64,000 nucleotides of DNA from Streptomyces griseocarneus (GTDB lineage: Bacteria > Actinomycetota > Actinomycetes > Streptomycetales > Streptomycetaceae), in assembly GCF_014655595.1 (NCBI RefSeq), contig NZ_BNBL01000010.1, forward strand, positions 1-64,000, given 5' to 3'. A program made the translations under genes and the position numbers. Within the stretch, counting starts at the first letter, position 1. Each line of letters opens with the position of its first letter. The notes beneath the pieces are model-generated. The model searched no databases, was not told the origin of the DNA, and saw nothing but the letters and a program-made list of their open reading frames with translations. Below, piece by piece: positions 16,118 to 25,285 of the stretch.

Positions 16118-16255
16118 TTCTGCGCCGCTGTGCGGCTTGGGCGGGGAGGCGCGGGGCTGCGCCCGGGGCCGTCCGCTGGCGCGGCCGGAGTGCGAAGCCC
16201 GGCGCCGGGACGGGCACCCCGGACGTAGCGCCCTCAGTGCCGGGCTTCGCCCGGG
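16066..16255. repeat. Dispersed GTGCCGGGCTTCGCCCGGG repeats
   Basis: The 19-bp element occurs at 16066-16084 and 16237-16255, with a related core in inverted orientation near 16195. The same sequence occurs inverted at 13830-13848. The core is a tight hairpin. The surrounding 16090-16290 region is rich in further GC hairpins and has no convincing gene on the plus strand. Confidence 0.7.
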
Positions 16256-16398
16256 CCCGCTGCGCTGTGCTGCGCGGTGGGGAGCGGGGATGCGTCCATG
16301 CTGAGATCGGTGCGGCCGGCTCTGCCCGGGCGGCAGGCGTTCGCGCATCGTCGGCACAGGCCGAACACTCGGCGTAGTGCTCGCAGTACTGCGGTCAT
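16234..16398 (-). CDS. Possible small protein downstream of AhpD-like gene
   Basis: A 54-aa frame whose ATG overlaps the stop of the AhpD-like gene (ATGA overlap), as in coupled operons. It starts MTAVLRALRRVFGLC and has CRRCANAC-type Cys spacing, but its second half runs across the hairpin repeat and is low in confidence. No family was recognised. Confidence 0.3.
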   Translation of the reverse strand: MTAVLRALRRVFGLCRRCANACRPGRAGRTDLSMDASPLPTAQHSAAGPGEARH

Positions 16399-16736
16399 GA
16401 GCGTCCCTCCTGGTTCTCCTCGTGCAGGCGGTGGGCCAGCAGGGAGTGGGCCATGGCGCCTCCCGCGCTCACCGCGGAGGCGACGAAGGCGGCTTCCGTC
16501 ATTTCGTGGGGGGTCGCGCCGGCTTCGGCGGCGCCGCGGGTGTGGGTGTCGATGCAGTAGGCGCAGCGGGTCGCGGTGGCGACTGCCAGGGCGATGAGCT
16601 CGCGGTATTTGAGCGGTATCGCGCCGCCGTCGCGGAAGACGGCCGCGTGGAAGGCGAGGAAGGCGTTGGCCTCGGTCTTCGCCAGCTCTCGGACGGCGGG
16701 GACGCGTTGCAGGTCGGAGGGGTGTTGGTAGGTCAT
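16395..16736 (-). CDS. Carboxymuconolactone decarboxylase/AhpD-like protein
   Basis: A 113-aa protein of the AhpD/CMD family. The redox motif CAYCIDTHTR (residues about 58-67) is preceded by IPLKYRELIALAVATAT and followed by a helical C-terminus. Such proteins are peroxidase-like, reducing peroxides or protecting redox balance through the CxxC pair. It is divergent from a LysR regulator across about 80 bp, which suggests LysR control. Confidence 0.92.
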   Translation of the reverse strand: MTYQHPSDLQRVPAVRELAKTEANAFLAFHAAVFRDGGAIPLKYRELIALAVATATRCAYCIDTHTRGAAEAGATPHEMTEAAFVASAVSAGGAMAHSLLAHRLHEENQEGRS

Positions 16737-16817
16737 GAAGTGATGGAATCAGGGTGCCCGCGGCCTGGTCCAAGACCGTTTTGGTCGACGTGCCGACGCG
16801 TTCGATATCGTCATGGC

Positions 16818-17687
16818 GTGGACATGCGCAGGCTCCAGTACTTCGTCGCGGTCGCGGAGGAGGGCAACGTGGGCCGGGCCGCCCGCCGGCTGCTCATGTC
16901 GCAGCCGCCGCTCAGCCAGCGCATCCGCGAGCTGGAGGCGGACCTGGGCTGTGCGCTGTTCGTCCGTACTCCGCAGGGCATGACGCTCACCCCGCCCGGC
17001 GAGGTGCTGCTGGAGGAGGCGCGCCGGCTGTTGGAGGGTGTCGAGCGTGCCCGCGACCTGGTGCGCCGGGCGGCCGGGCAGCGGGTGCTGCGCGTGGGTG
17101 TCGTCGGCCCCGGTGAGGCTGCGCTGTCGGCATCCATGGCGCACGCCTTCACGCGGCGACACGACGATGTCGAGGTCACTCTGGTTCAGGGCGATCTGAG
17201 CGATCCGACCGTCGGGCTGCCGGCCGGGAACGTGGATGCGGCGATCACCTTCACCCCCTTCACCCGGACCGGCCTGTCCACACGCACCGTGCGACAGGAC
17301 CGGTGCTACGCCGCCGTGCCGGCCTCCAGCCCCCTGGCGGACGCCGCCGTTCTCTCCCGTGCGGATCTGCGCGGCCACCTCTCGGTCCGTCTGGCCGACG
17401 GCACCGACCCGCTGTTCCGCGCGCACTGGCAGCCCGGCACCTCACTCGAGGGCCCGGTGGTCCGCTCGATGGACGAGTGCTTGCACGCCGTGCTGTGGCG
17501 CAAGGCCGTGGCGCTGGTTCCCGAGCAGGTGGTGCGCGGCCATCCGGTCGAGGGCATCGCCTACGTCCCCGTCGGCGACCTGCCGCCGGCCGACCTGGTG
17601 GTGGCCTGGCGCCGCTCGGACCGCAACCCGCTCGTCGCCCACTACGTCGACGCCTTCTGTGCCGCCGTCGCGCCCTCTCATCCTTGA
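16818..17687 (+). CDS. LysR-family transcriptional regulator
   Basis: A 289-aa LTTR. The N-terminal winged HTH (MRRLQYFVAVAEEGNVGRAA, then SQPPLSQRIRELEADLG) is followed by a two-lobed effector domain from about residue 90 (LRVGVVGPGEAALSASMAHAF). The start is either GTG 16818 or ATG 16824; the longer form gives a typical VDMRRLQYF beginning. Its divergent position suggests it regulates the AhpD-like gene. Its 3' end overlaps DoxX by 10 bp on the opposite strand. Confidence 0.93.
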   Translation: MDMRRLQYFVAVAEEGNVGRAARRLLMSQPPLSQRIRELEADLGCALFVRTPQGMTLTPPGEVLLEEARRLLEGVERARDLVRRAAGQRVLRVGVVGPGEAALSASMAHAFTRRHDDVEVTLVQGDLSDPTVGLPAGNVDAAITFTPFTRTGLSTRTVRQDRCYAAVPASSPLADAAVLSRADLRGHLSVRLADGTDPLFRAHWQPGTSLEGPVVRSMDECLHAVLWRKAVALVPEQVVRGHPVEGIAYVPVGDLPPADLVVAWRRSDRNPLVAHYVDAFCAAVAPSHP

Positions 17688-18112
17688 GTCCGCCGCGCGG
17701 CCCATACGCACGGCGGCCGGGGGCGTTCCGTGGCCGCGATGAGGAGGCCGCCCAGCATCGACATGTTCTTGAAGAAGCCGATCCGCGACTGGGCGCGCTT
17801 TCCGGGGTCGGATTCCTTCCAGTACGCGTGGCCCGCCAGCGTCGTGGGGACGAGGCTGGCGGCCAGGACGAGGGCGGAGAGGCGGGGGAGGCGGCCGAGG
17901 GCCAGGAGGGCCCCGGCTCCTACGTGGACGGCGCCGTTGAGGCGGACCAGGGTCGCCGCGTCGCTGGGAAGGCCCGGGACGCGGTTCGCGATGGCCAGGG
18001 CCACGGGGGCGGCCATGCCGGCCAGCATCTCCGGGTGCTGGATCGTCTGCACGCCGCTGGTGAGGAAGGCCGACGCCAGCAACGGGCGCGCGAGAGGGGT
18101 GACCACTGCCAT
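17678..18112 (-). CDS. DoxX-family membrane protein
   Basis: A 144-aa protein with four likely transmembrane segments, beginning LARPLLASAFLTSGVQTI and with a helix near LVLAASLVPTTLAGHAYW. This is the DoxX/SURF4-like pattern. DoxX proteins are integral membrane proteins of unclear function, linked in some bacteria to thiosulfate oxidation or redox defence. It lies directly behind the CNNM/CBS gene on the same strand. Confidence 0.88.
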   Translation of the reverse strand: MAVVTPLARPLLASAFLTSGVQTIQHPEMLAGMAAPVALAIANRVPGLPSDAATLVRLNGAVHVGAGALLALGRLPRLSALVLAASLVPTTLAGHAYWKESDPGKRAQSRIGFFKNMSMLGGLLIAATERPRPPCVWAARRTQG

Positions 18113-18171
18113 TTCGCGTACGTTCCCGGCGCGGGCCGGGGGGAATCCCCGGCCCGGCGGGATTCGCCCGG

Positions 18172-19473
18172 TCAGTCGTCGTCCGTCCGTACGGGCTCGA
18201 CCAGCACCGTGACGATGCGGTTGCGGCGGCCGGCCGCCGCCTCGGCGGTCAGGCGCAGGGCGACCAGCTCGGGGTCCCGGCCCCGCTCGGAGAGCGGGAT
18301 CTGTGCCGTCGCGCCGGCGATCGGCACCCGGCCCAGGGACTTCGCCAGCAGGCCGCCGACCGTCTCGACGTCCTCGTCGTCGAACTCCTCCAGGCCGAAG
18401 AGCTGGCCCAGGTCGCCGAGGTCGAGCCGGGCGGTGACGCGGTAGTGGTCGTCGCCGAGCTCCTCGACGGGCGGCAGCTCGCGGTCGTACTCGTCGGTGA
18501 TCTCGCCGACGATCTCCTCGAGGATGTCCTCGATGGTGACGATGCCGGCCGTGCCGCCGTACTCGTCGATGACGACCGCGCAGTGGTTGCGCTGCTGCTG
18601 CATCTCGCGCAGCAGGTCGCCGGCGTTCTTGGTGTCGGGGACGAACACGGCGGGCCGCATGGCCGTGGAGACCAGCTCGCTCTCGGCGTCGCGGTTGATG
18701 TGGGTCTTCCGGACGAGGTCCTTGAGGTAGACGATGCCCACCACGTCGTCCTCGTTCTCGCCGGTTACCGGTATGCGCGAGAAGCCCGAGCGCAGCGCGA
18801 GGGTGAGCGCCTGGCGGATGGTCTTGCCGCGCTCGATGACGACGAGGTCCGTGCGCGGCACCATGACCTCGCGGACGAGGGTGTCGCCGAGCTCGAAGAC
18901 GGAGTGGACCATGCGCCGCTCGTCGTCCTCGATCAGCGACTCCTTCTCCGCCAGGTCCACCATGGACCGCAGCTCCGCCTCCGAGGCGAAGGGGCCCATG
19001 CGGAATCCCTTGCCGGGGGTGAGGGCGTTGCCGATGAGGATCAGCAGCCGGGGCACGGGCCCCATGATGCGGGCCAGCGGCAGCAGCACGTACGCCGCCG
19101 CGGTGGCGGTGTTCAGCGGGTGCTGGCGGCCGATGGTGCGCGGGGAGACGCCGACGGCCACGTACGAGACGAGGACCATCACGCCGATGGCCACGGTCAG
19201 CGCCTGCCAGGTGGCGTCGAACTCCTCCAGGCAGACGTAGGTGACGAAGACGCCCGCGGCCATCTCGCACGCGACGCGCACCAGCAGCGCCACGTTGAGG
19301 TAGCGGGTGGGGTCGGCCGCGACGGCCATCAGCCGCGCGCTGCCGCGCCGCCCGGACCGTACGGCCTCCTCGGCCCGGAACCGGGTGGTCCGGGCGAGGC
19401 CGGCCTCGGCGCAGGCGGCGAGCCAGGCGACGACGAGCAGCAGGACCGCGGCGGCGATCAGCCGGCCGGTCAC
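18172..19473 (-). CDS. CNNM/CBS-pair hemolysin-family (CorC-like) transporter
   Basis: A 433-aa membrane protein. An N-terminal CNNM/DUF21 region with about four helices is followed by a CBS-pair region (VMVPRTDLVVIERGKTIRQA; then VVIDEYGGTAGIVTIEDIL) and a CorC_HlyC-type C-terminal domain (DHYRVTARLDLGDLGQLFG). Members of the family export Mg2+ or Co2+. The GTG start overlaps the ybeY stop by 4 nt (GTGA), so the two are coupled. In most Streptomyces this gene precedes cda and era, but here those are 7 kb away on the other strand. Confidence 0.9.
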   Translation of the reverse strand: MTGRLIAAAVLLLVVAWLAACAEAGLARTTRFRAEEAVRSGRRGSARLMAVAADPTRYLNVALLVRVACEMAAGVFVTYVCLEEFDATWQALTVAIGVMVLVSYVAVGVSPRTIGRQHPLNTATAAAYVLLPLARIMGPVPRLLILIGNALTPGKGFRMGPFASEAELRSMVDLAEKESLIEDDERRMVHSVFELGDTLVREVMVPRTDLVVIERGKTIRQALTLALRSGFSRIPVTGENEDDVVGIVYLKDLVRKTHINRDAESELVSTAMRPAVFVPDTKNAGDLLREMQQQRNHCAVVIDEYGGTAGIVTIEDILEEIVGEITDEYDRELPPVEELGDDHYRVTARLDLGDLGQLFGLEEFDDEDVETVGGLLAKSLGRVPIAGATAQIPLSERGRDPELVALRLTAEAAAGRRNRIVTVLVEPVRTDDD

Positions 19474-19967
19474 GTGAACGTGGGAGCCGGGGAGGGCCCT
19501 TCGATGCCGCGCTCGGCGCGCCAGCCGTCGATGATCGCCGCCTGGAGGCCGAACATCTCGGACTTCTCGTCGGGCTCCTCGTGGTCGTAGCCCAGGAGGT
19601 GCAGGACTCCGTGGACGGTCAGGAGCTGGAGCTCCTCGTCCATGGAGTGCCCGGTCGGGGCCTCCTGGCCCTGCTTCTTCGCGACCTCGGGGCACAGCAC
19701 GATGTCGCCGAGGAGGCCCTGCGGCGGCTCGTCGTCGTCCTTGGCCGGCGGGCGCAGCTCGTCCATGGGGAAGGACATCACATCGGTGGGGCCGGGCAGG
19801 TCCATCCACTGGATGTGGAGCTGCTCCATGGCTTCTTCGTCGACGACGATGACCGAGAGCTCGGAGAGCGGGTGGATACGCATCCGGCTGAGGGCGTAGC
19901 GGGCGACGTCGAGGATCGCCTGCTCGTCGACCTCAGTGCCGGATTCGTTGTTGACGTCGATTGCCAT
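19470..19967 (-). CDS. ybeY: rRNA maturation endoribonuclease YbeY
   Basis: A 165-aa protein with the catalytic zinc motif HGVLHLLGYDH (about residues 120-130), the defining YbeY signature, and the upstream VVDEEAMEQLHIQWMDLPGP. It acts in 16S rRNA processing and ribosome quality control. It lies 12 nt behind phoH and is coupled with the CNNM/CBS gene downstream. Confidence 0.95.
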   Translation of the reverse strand: MAIDVNNESGTEVDEQAILDVARYALSRMRIHPLSELSVIVVDEEAMEQLHIQWMDLPGPTDVMSFPMDELRPPAKDDDEPPQGLLGDIVLCPEVAKKQGQEAPTGHSMDEELQLLTVHGVLHLLGYDHEEPDEKSEMFGLQAAIIDGWRAERGIEGPSPAPTFT

Positions 19968-19979
19968 CGTGGTTGCGCT

Positions 19980-20972
19980 TTACTTTCCGTTGCGGCTGTC
20001 GTACTGCTCGTACGCGTCGACAATACGTCCCACGAGCTTGTGCCGGACCACGTCGTTGCTGGTGAGCATGGAGAAGTGGACGTCCTCGACGCCGTCGAGG
20101 ATCTCCCGCACCTGGCGCAGGCCGCTCTTCGTGCCGCCGGGGAGGTCGATCTGGGTGACGTCACCGGTGATGACGATCTTGGAATCGAAGCCGAGGCGGG
20201 TCAGGAACATCTTCATCTGCTCGGGGCTGGTGTTCTGCGCCTCGTCCAGGATGATGAACGCGTCGTTCAGCGTCCGGCCGCGCATGTAGGCCAGCGGTGC
20301 GACCTCGATCGTCCCGGCGGCCATCAGGCGCGGGATGGAGTCGGGGTCGAGCATGTCGTGCAGGGCGTCGTACAGCGGCCGCAGATACGGGTCGATCTTC
20401 TCGTAGAGCGTGCCGGGCAGGAAGCCGAGCCGCTCGCCCGCCTCGACCGCCGGCCGGGTGAGGATGATGCGGTTGACCTGCTTGGACTGCAGTGCCTGGA
20501 CCGCCTTGGCCATGGCCAGATAGGTCTTTCCGGTGCCGGCGGGGCCGATGCCGAAGACGACCGTGTGCTTGTCGATGGCGTCGACATAGCGCTTCTGGTT
20601 GAGCGTCTTGGGACGGATGGTGCGGCCGCGGCTGGAGAGGATGTTCTGGGTGAGGACCTCGGCGGGGGTCTCGGCCCCCTTCTCCTCGTTCTTGAGCATG
20701 GCGATCGAGCGTTCCACCGCGTCCTCCGTCATCGGCGCCCCCGTGCGGAGCACCAGCATCATCTCGGCGAAGAGGCGCTGGACGAGGGCCACTTCCCGCT
20801 CGTCGCCCGTCACGCTGACTTCGTTGCCCCGTACGTGGATGTCCGCCGACGGGAAGGCGTTCTCGATGACGCGCAGGAGCGTGTCCCCGGAACCCAGGAC
20901 CGTCACCATCGGGTGCTTGGCCGGGATCGTGAAGTGGGCGCTCGCCTGCGGTCGTGTGGGTGTCTGAGTCAT
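19980..20972 (-). CDS. phoH: PhoH-family ATPase
   Basis: A 330-aa P-loop protein. Walker A GIGPAGTGKTYLA is near residue 143, with a Walker B-like FIILDEAQNTSP at about 240 and sensor ITGDVTQIDLPGG. Before the ATPase there is a KH-like region (residues 15-100). PhoH proteins are ATPases likely linked to RNA metabolism and sit next to ybeY in most bacteria. The promoter region upstream includes a small hairpin at 21030-21045. Confidence 0.94.
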   Translation of the reverse strand: MTQTPTRPQASAHFTIPAKHPMVTVLGSGDTLLRVIENAFPSADIHVRGNEVSVTGDEREVALVQRLFAEMMLVLRTGAPMTEDAVERSIAMLKNEEKGAETPAEVLTQNILSSRGRTIRPKTLNQKRYVDAIDKHTVVFGIGPAGTGKTYLAMAKAVQALQSKQVNRIILTRPAVEAGERLGFLPGTLYEKIDPYLRPLYDALHDMLDPDSIPRLMAAGTIEVAPLAYMRGRTLNDAFIILDEAQNTSPEQMKMFLTRLGFDSKIVITGDVTQIDLPGGTKSGLRQVREILDGVEDVHFSMLTSNDVVRHKLVGRIVDAYEQYDSRNGK

Positions 20973-21029
20973 GGGCCGGCACTGAAGGCCTGCTCATCCC
21001 CTCTTTCCTGCGTTCCGGTATCCGAAGAA

Positions 21030-21045
21030 CCTTGGAATACCAAGG
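21030..21045. promoter_or_regulatory. CCTTGG-AATA-CCAAGG palindrome upstream of phoH
   Basis: A 6-bp inverted repeat with a 4-nt AT loop, 58 bp upstream of the phoH start and 33 bp beyond the pfkB stop. It may be an operator or promoter-linked site, or a weak terminator of the kinase gene. Confidence 0.35.
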
Positions 21046-21077
21046 GTACGACGGTGCCCCCGTGAGCCCGAAGGCTT

Positions 21078-22247
21078 TTACGGGTGCCGGAAGCCCAGCG
21101 TGGGCACGGCCCGGCGCAGCGGCCAGGGCCGGGGGGCGGCGGGCAGCAGGCCGTCGAGGAAGGCGTAGCGGCGCAGGGTGACGGCGGACTGGTCGTTGAA
21201 GGACCGCACGTGCTGCCACCAGGCCGCGATCTCCACCCAGCCGGGCGCGGACAACGACCCCCCGAACTCCTGCACCGACAGCGCGGCGGTCAGCCCCGCG
21301 AACGCGAGCCGGTCCGCGAGCGGCCACTCGGCGAGGGTGCCGGTGACGAAGCCCGCCACGAAGACGTCCCCCGCGCCGGTCGGGTCCAGCGCCTCCACGA
21401 CGATGGCCGGCACCTCGGCGCACTCGCCCGTACGGCCGTCCACCGCGTACGCGCCCCGCTCGCCCATCGTCACCACGGCGAGCGGCACCTTGTCCGCCAG
21501 CGCGCGGGCGGCGGCGCGCGGACAGTCGGTGCGGGTGTAGCGCATCGCCTCCTCGGCGTTGGGCAGGAAGGCCTCGCAGTGCTCGAGGTCCGCCAGGTCC
21601 GACGGGTCCCACCGGCCGGTGTCGTCCCAGCCCACGTCGGCGAAGACGCGGCTGCCGCGCCGGGCCGCCGTCGCGATCCACTCCTCCTGCTTGCCGGGGA
21701 CCAGCAGCGCCACGCAGGCCCGGGCGGGGGGCGGGCACTCGGGGGCGGGCTCCTCCGGCGGCGGGGCCTCGTGCCCGTGCGAGACCATCGTCCGCTCGCC
21801 CTCGTACGCCATGGAGACGGTGACCGGCGAGTGCCAGCCGGGCACCGTGCGCGACAGGCTCAGGTCGATGCCCTCGCCCCTCGAGAGGCCCTCCCAGCAG
21901 TACTCCCCGTACATGTCGTCGCCGAAGGCCGCCGCGAGCGAGGTGCGCAGGCCCAGGCGGGCCAGGGCGGTGGCCATGTTGGCGATGCCGCCCGGGCTGG
22001 AGCCCATGCCGCGCGCCCAGGACTCGGTGCCGCGCACGGGGGCGGAGTCAAGCCCCGTGAAGATGATGTCGAGGAAAACGGTCCCGGTCAGGTAGACGTC
22101 GGTTGCCGGATCACTTTCCGAACGCAGGTCCGCGAGCGGGTCGAGGACCGGTGCCGCGCCCTCGTTGCGTTCGACGGGGACGCACCCGCCCTGACCGGCT
22201 GCCTGCGCTGTGACATGCGGTGTCGTGTGCGGCGAAGAGACCGTCAT
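21078..22247 (-). CDS. PfkB-family carbohydrate kinase
   Basis: A 389-aa ribokinase-like protein. GGIANMATALARLG (sugar-binding glycine motif, about residues 86-99) and the C-terminal anion-hole motif DPTGAGDVFVAGF (about 280-293) define the family. A Pro-rich insert (EAPPPEEPAPECPPP) separates two beta strands. It is divergent from a GH4 glycosidase, and both probably process the same phosphorylated or free sugar. The substrate cannot be named. Confidence 0.9.
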   Translation of the reverse strand: MTVSSPHTTPHVTAQAAGQGGCVPVERNEGAAPVLDPLADLRSESDPATDVYLTGTVFLDIIFTGLDSAPVRGTESWARGMGSSPGGIANMATALARLGLRTSLAAAFGDDMYGEYCWEGLSRGEGIDLSLSRTVPGWHSPVTVSMAYEGERTMVSHGHEAPPPEEPAPECPPPARACVALLVPGKQEEWIATAARRGSRVFADVGWDDTGRWDPSDLADLEHCEAFLPNAEEAMRYTRTDCPRAAARALADKVPLAVVTMGERGAYAVDGRTGECAEVPAIVVEALDPTGAGDVFVAGFVTGTLAEWPLADRLAFAGLTAALSVQEFGGSLSAPGWVEIAAWWQHVRSFNDQSAVTLRRYAFLDGLLPAAPRPWPLRRAVPTLGFRHP

Positions 22248-22324
22248 GCTCGCTCGTTGCTCCTCTCAGGGATGCACGGGTGCGGGTCCGGACAGTGTGC
22301 CCGATGCTGCGGTACGTTCCGGCC

Positions 22325-23671
22325 ATGAGGCTGACGATTCTCGGCGGTGGCGGATTCCGGGTGCCGTTGGTGCACCGGGCCCTTCTCGACGACGCCCGGC
22401 GTGACGCGCCGGGCCGCTGTACGGAACTCGTGCTGTACGACACCGACTCGACCCGCGCCAGAGTGATCGCGTCCGTGCTGGCCACCCAGGCCGCAGGCGT
22501 GCCGCGCGCCCCCGCCGTGCGCATCGCCGACGACCTGGACCAGGCGTTGCGGGGCACGGACTTCGTCTTCTCCGCGATCCGCGTCGGCGGCACGGCCGGC
22601 AGGGTGATGGACGAGCGCATCCCGCTCAGCGAGGGGGTGTTGGGACAGGAGACGGTCGGCGCGGGCGGCGTGCTCTACGGCCTGCGGACGGTCCTGGTGG
22701 CGCTGGACATCGCCGAGCGGGTGGCGGCGGTGGCCCCGGACGCGTGGGTCATCAACTTCACCAATCCGGCGGGCATGGTGACCGAGGCGATGTCCGCCGT
22801 CCTCGGCGACCGCGTGATCGGCATCTGCGACTCGCCGGTGGGCCTGGTGCGCCGCGCCACCCGCGCGGTGGGCGCCGACCCCGAGAGGGTGACGTTCGAC
22901 TACGTGGGGCTCAACCACCTCGGGTGGCTGAGGACGTTGGAGGTGGACGGGCGGGACCTGCTGCCCGGCCTGCTGACGGACGAGCGGGCGCTCGGCTCCT
23001 TCGAGGAGGGCAAGCTCTTCGGCGCCGAGTGGCTGCGGGCCCTGGGCGCGCTGCCCAACGAATACCTGCACTACTACTACTTCCGCCGCGAGACCCTGCG
23101 CTCGGTGCGGGAGGCCGCCAAGACCCGCGGCGAGTTCCTCGACCAGCAGCAGAGCGGCTTCTTCCGGGAGGCGGCGGCCACCCCGCACCGCTCGCACGAG
23201 CTGTGGGAGCGGACCCGGCTGCAGCGCGAGGTGACGTACATGGCGGAGAGCCGCGCCGCCAGCGGCGGCTGGCAGCGCGACACCTGCGACCTGGACGGCG
23301 GCGGCTACGACCGCGTGGCCCTGGCCCTGATGCGGGCCGTCGCGGGCGACGAGGGCACCCGCCTGATCCTCAACGTCCGCAACGGCACGACCGTGCCGGC
23401 GCTGGCCCCCGAGGCCGTCATCGAGACGGTGTGCGTCGTGGACGCCAAGGGCGCCCGCCCGCTGCCGTGCGCGCCCCTGCGCGAGGACCAGCTGGGGCTG
23501 ATGCTGCAGCTCAAGGCCGTGGAGCGGGCCGCCATCCAGGCGGCCGTCCACGAGGACCGCGACGCGGCGCTGCGCGCCCTGGCGCTGCACCCGCTGGTGG
23601 ACTCCCCGGCGGTGGCGGCCCGCATCCTGGCCCGGGCCCAGGGGGCGAGGTCCGTGGCCACGGTCGGGTAG
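22325..23671 (+). CDS. GH4 family 6-phospho-beta-glucosidase-like protein
   Basis: A 448-aa NAD- and Mn-dependent glycosidase of family 4. Its N-terminal Rossmann motif ILGGGGFRVP, the NFTNPAGMVTEA motif (about residues 144), the metal-ligand Cys in GICDSPVG (about 164) and the following GLNHLGW mark the active site. These enzymes hydrolyse 6-phospho-beta- or alpha-glucosides. It is divergent from the kinase, with only 77 bp between start codons. No clear ribosome-binding site is visible, so translation may be leaderless. Confidence 0.92.
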   Translation: MRLTILGGGGFRVPLVHRALLDDARRDAPGRCTELVLYDTDSTRARVIASVLATQAAGVPRAPAVRIADDLDQALRGTDFVFSAIRVGGTAGRVMDERIPLSEGVLGQETVGAGGVLYGLRTVLVALDIAERVAAVAPDAWVINFTNPAGMVTEAMSAVLGDRVIGICDSPVGLVRRATRAVGADPERVTFDYVGLNHLGWLRTLEVDGRDLLPGLLTDERALGSFEEGKLFGAEWLRALGALPNEYLHYYYFRRETLRSVREAAKTRGEFLDQQQSGFFREAAATPHRSHELWERTRLQREVTYMAESRAASGGWQRDTCDLDGGGYDRVALALMRAVAGDEGTRLILNVRNGTTVPALAPEAVIETVCVVDAKGARPLPCAPLREDQLGLMLQLKAVERAAIQAAVHEDRDAALRALALHPLVDSPAVAARILARAQGARSVATVG

Positions 23672-23749
23672 GGGAGCACCGGGGGAACGTGAAGACGCCG
23701 GGCGGGCCGCTCACGCGACCCGCCCGGCTCCCGGACACACCCCGCGCCG

Positions 23750-25204
23750 TCAGCGCGCGGCCCGCGCCCGCGCGCCGTGCAGCCCCACCGCCGTCAGGAC
23801 GGCCACCACGGCCACCACGGCCGCGTCCACGCCGAGCCCCAGCCTCACGCCCCCCAGCGTCGCGGAGGCGAAGGACGAGCCGCCGTCCCGCAGGGCGGTG
23901 ACGTGCGCCGACGCCAGGGCGCTCAGCAGCGGGATGCCGATGGTGATGCCCACCTGCTGCGAGCTGGTGACCAGGCCCGTGGCCAGCCCCTGCTCCGCGT
24001 CCGGCAGGCCCGACGTCGCCGTCACCCCGTAGGCGACGATCGCCCACAGGTGGCCGACGCAGCCCAGCGAGACCGCGACCAGGCCCAGCAGCGCGCCGGA
24101 GGACAGGCCCACCCCCAGCAGGGCCGCCGTGAAGACGGCCTGGATCACCAGGCCGGCGACCAGCGTGCGGTGGGCGCCCAGGCGGGCGATGACCCTGGGA
24201 GCGGTCATGCCGGCGACGACCGCGAGCAGACCCTGGACGCCGAAGACCAGCCCCGTGCGGAAGGCGGAGAGCTCCAGCACCTCCTGCAGGTAGAGGGTGA
24301 GCAGGAAGACGACCGTGCTCATCATCGCGAACGTCATCAGGCCGGCCAGGTTGCCCCAGGCGACCGTGCGCCGCCGCAGCATCGCCAGGGACACCAGCGG
24401 CTCGGCCGCCCGGGACTCGACGATCACGAAGGCCACCAGCAGCAGCACCCCCGCCACCAGCGTCACCAGCACGTCCGCGCCGCCGAAGCCGCGCTGCGCC
24501 GCCGTCGACAGCGCGTAGATCAGGGCCAGCAGACCACCGGTCACGGTCACCGCGCCCGGCACGTCCAGCCGGGGCCGGTGAGGGTGCCGGGACTCGGTGA
24601 GCAGGCCGGGAGCCGCCAGCAGCACGAGGACGCCCGCCACCGCGAGCAGCCCCATCGTCGAGCGCCAGCCCAGCGCGTCGGTCATCACGCCGCCGAGCAC
24701 CATGCCGACGGTGAAACCCAGCGAGAGCAGCGTGCCGCTGATGCCGAGCGCCTTCTCGCGCTCCGGCCCCTCGGCGAACGTCGTGGTCAGCAGGGACATG
24801 CCGGTGGGGACGAGCACGGCCGCACCCATGCCCTGCAGGGCCCGCCCGGCCAGGAAGGAGGCGGGGTCCCAGGCGAACGTGGCGAGCACCGAGGCCGCGG
24901 TGAACAGGCCCAGGCCCACCAGGAAGAGCCGGCGCCGCCCGTACAGGTCGGCGATCCGGCCGAAGAACAGCAGGAAGCCGCCGGACGGCAGCGCGAACGC
25001 GGTCACCGCCCACTGCAGGTCGGCCTGGCCCATGCCCAGGTCGTCGCCGAGGACGGGCAGCGCCACGTTCAGGATGGAGAAGTCGAGCGCGACGATGAAC
25101 TGCGCGGCGCACAGCACCAGCAGGATCAGCCTCGCGCGGCCGGACAGGACGGGGGCGGGGGCAGGGGTGCGGGGTTCCGCCCGGGTGGGGGTGTCGATCG
25201 CCAT
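23750..25204 (-). CDS. MFS drug efflux transporter (DHA2-like)
   Basis: A 484-aa major facilitator with about 14 transmembrane segments. Motif FIVALDFSILNVALPVLGDDL at residues about 36-55 and the RIADLYGRRRLF loop identify the DHA2 drug:proton antiporter class. GGAGG lies upstream of ATG 25204. It is divergent from the XRE/MmyB-like regulator, with an inverted repeat in the 80-bp gap. Confidence 0.92.
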   Translation of the reverse strand: MAIDTPTRAEPRTPAPAPVLSGRARLILLVLCAAQFIVALDFSILNVALPVLGDDLGMGQADLQWAVTAFALPSGGFLLFFGRIADLYGRRRLFLVGLGLFTAASVLATFAWDPASFLAGRALQGMGAAVLVPTGMSLLTTTFAEGPEREKALGISGTLLSLGFTVGMVLGGVMTDALGWRSTMGLLAVAGVLVLLAAPGLLTESRHPHRPRLDVPGAVTVTGGLLALIYALSTAAQRGFGGADVLVTLVAGVLLLVAFVIVESRAAEPLVSLAMLRRRTVAWGNLAGLMTFAMMSTVVFLLTLYLQEVLELSAFRTGLVFGVQGLLAVVAGMTAPRVIARLGAHRTLVAGLVIQAVFTAALLGVGLSSGALLGLVAVSLGCVGHLWAIVAYGVTATSGLPDAEQGLATGLVTSSQQVGITIGIPLLSALASAHVTALRDGGSSFASATLGGVRLGLGVDAAVVAVVAVLTAVGLHGARARAAR

Positions 25205-25252
25205 GCCCCCACCCTCCGGCGGCAGGAACAACCGTGGGGAGAGCGTGCTTAT

Positions 25253-25270
25253 GGTGGTGGCCGCACCACC
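25253..25270. promoter_or_regulatory. Candidate operator between MFS and XRE genes
   Basis: A 7-bp inverted repeat (GGTGGTG / CACCACC, 4-nt spacer) lies in the divergent promoter between the transporter and its likely regulator, close upstream of the regulator start. Confidence 0.35.
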
Positions 25271-25285
25271 AGGCAAGGGGGAGAG

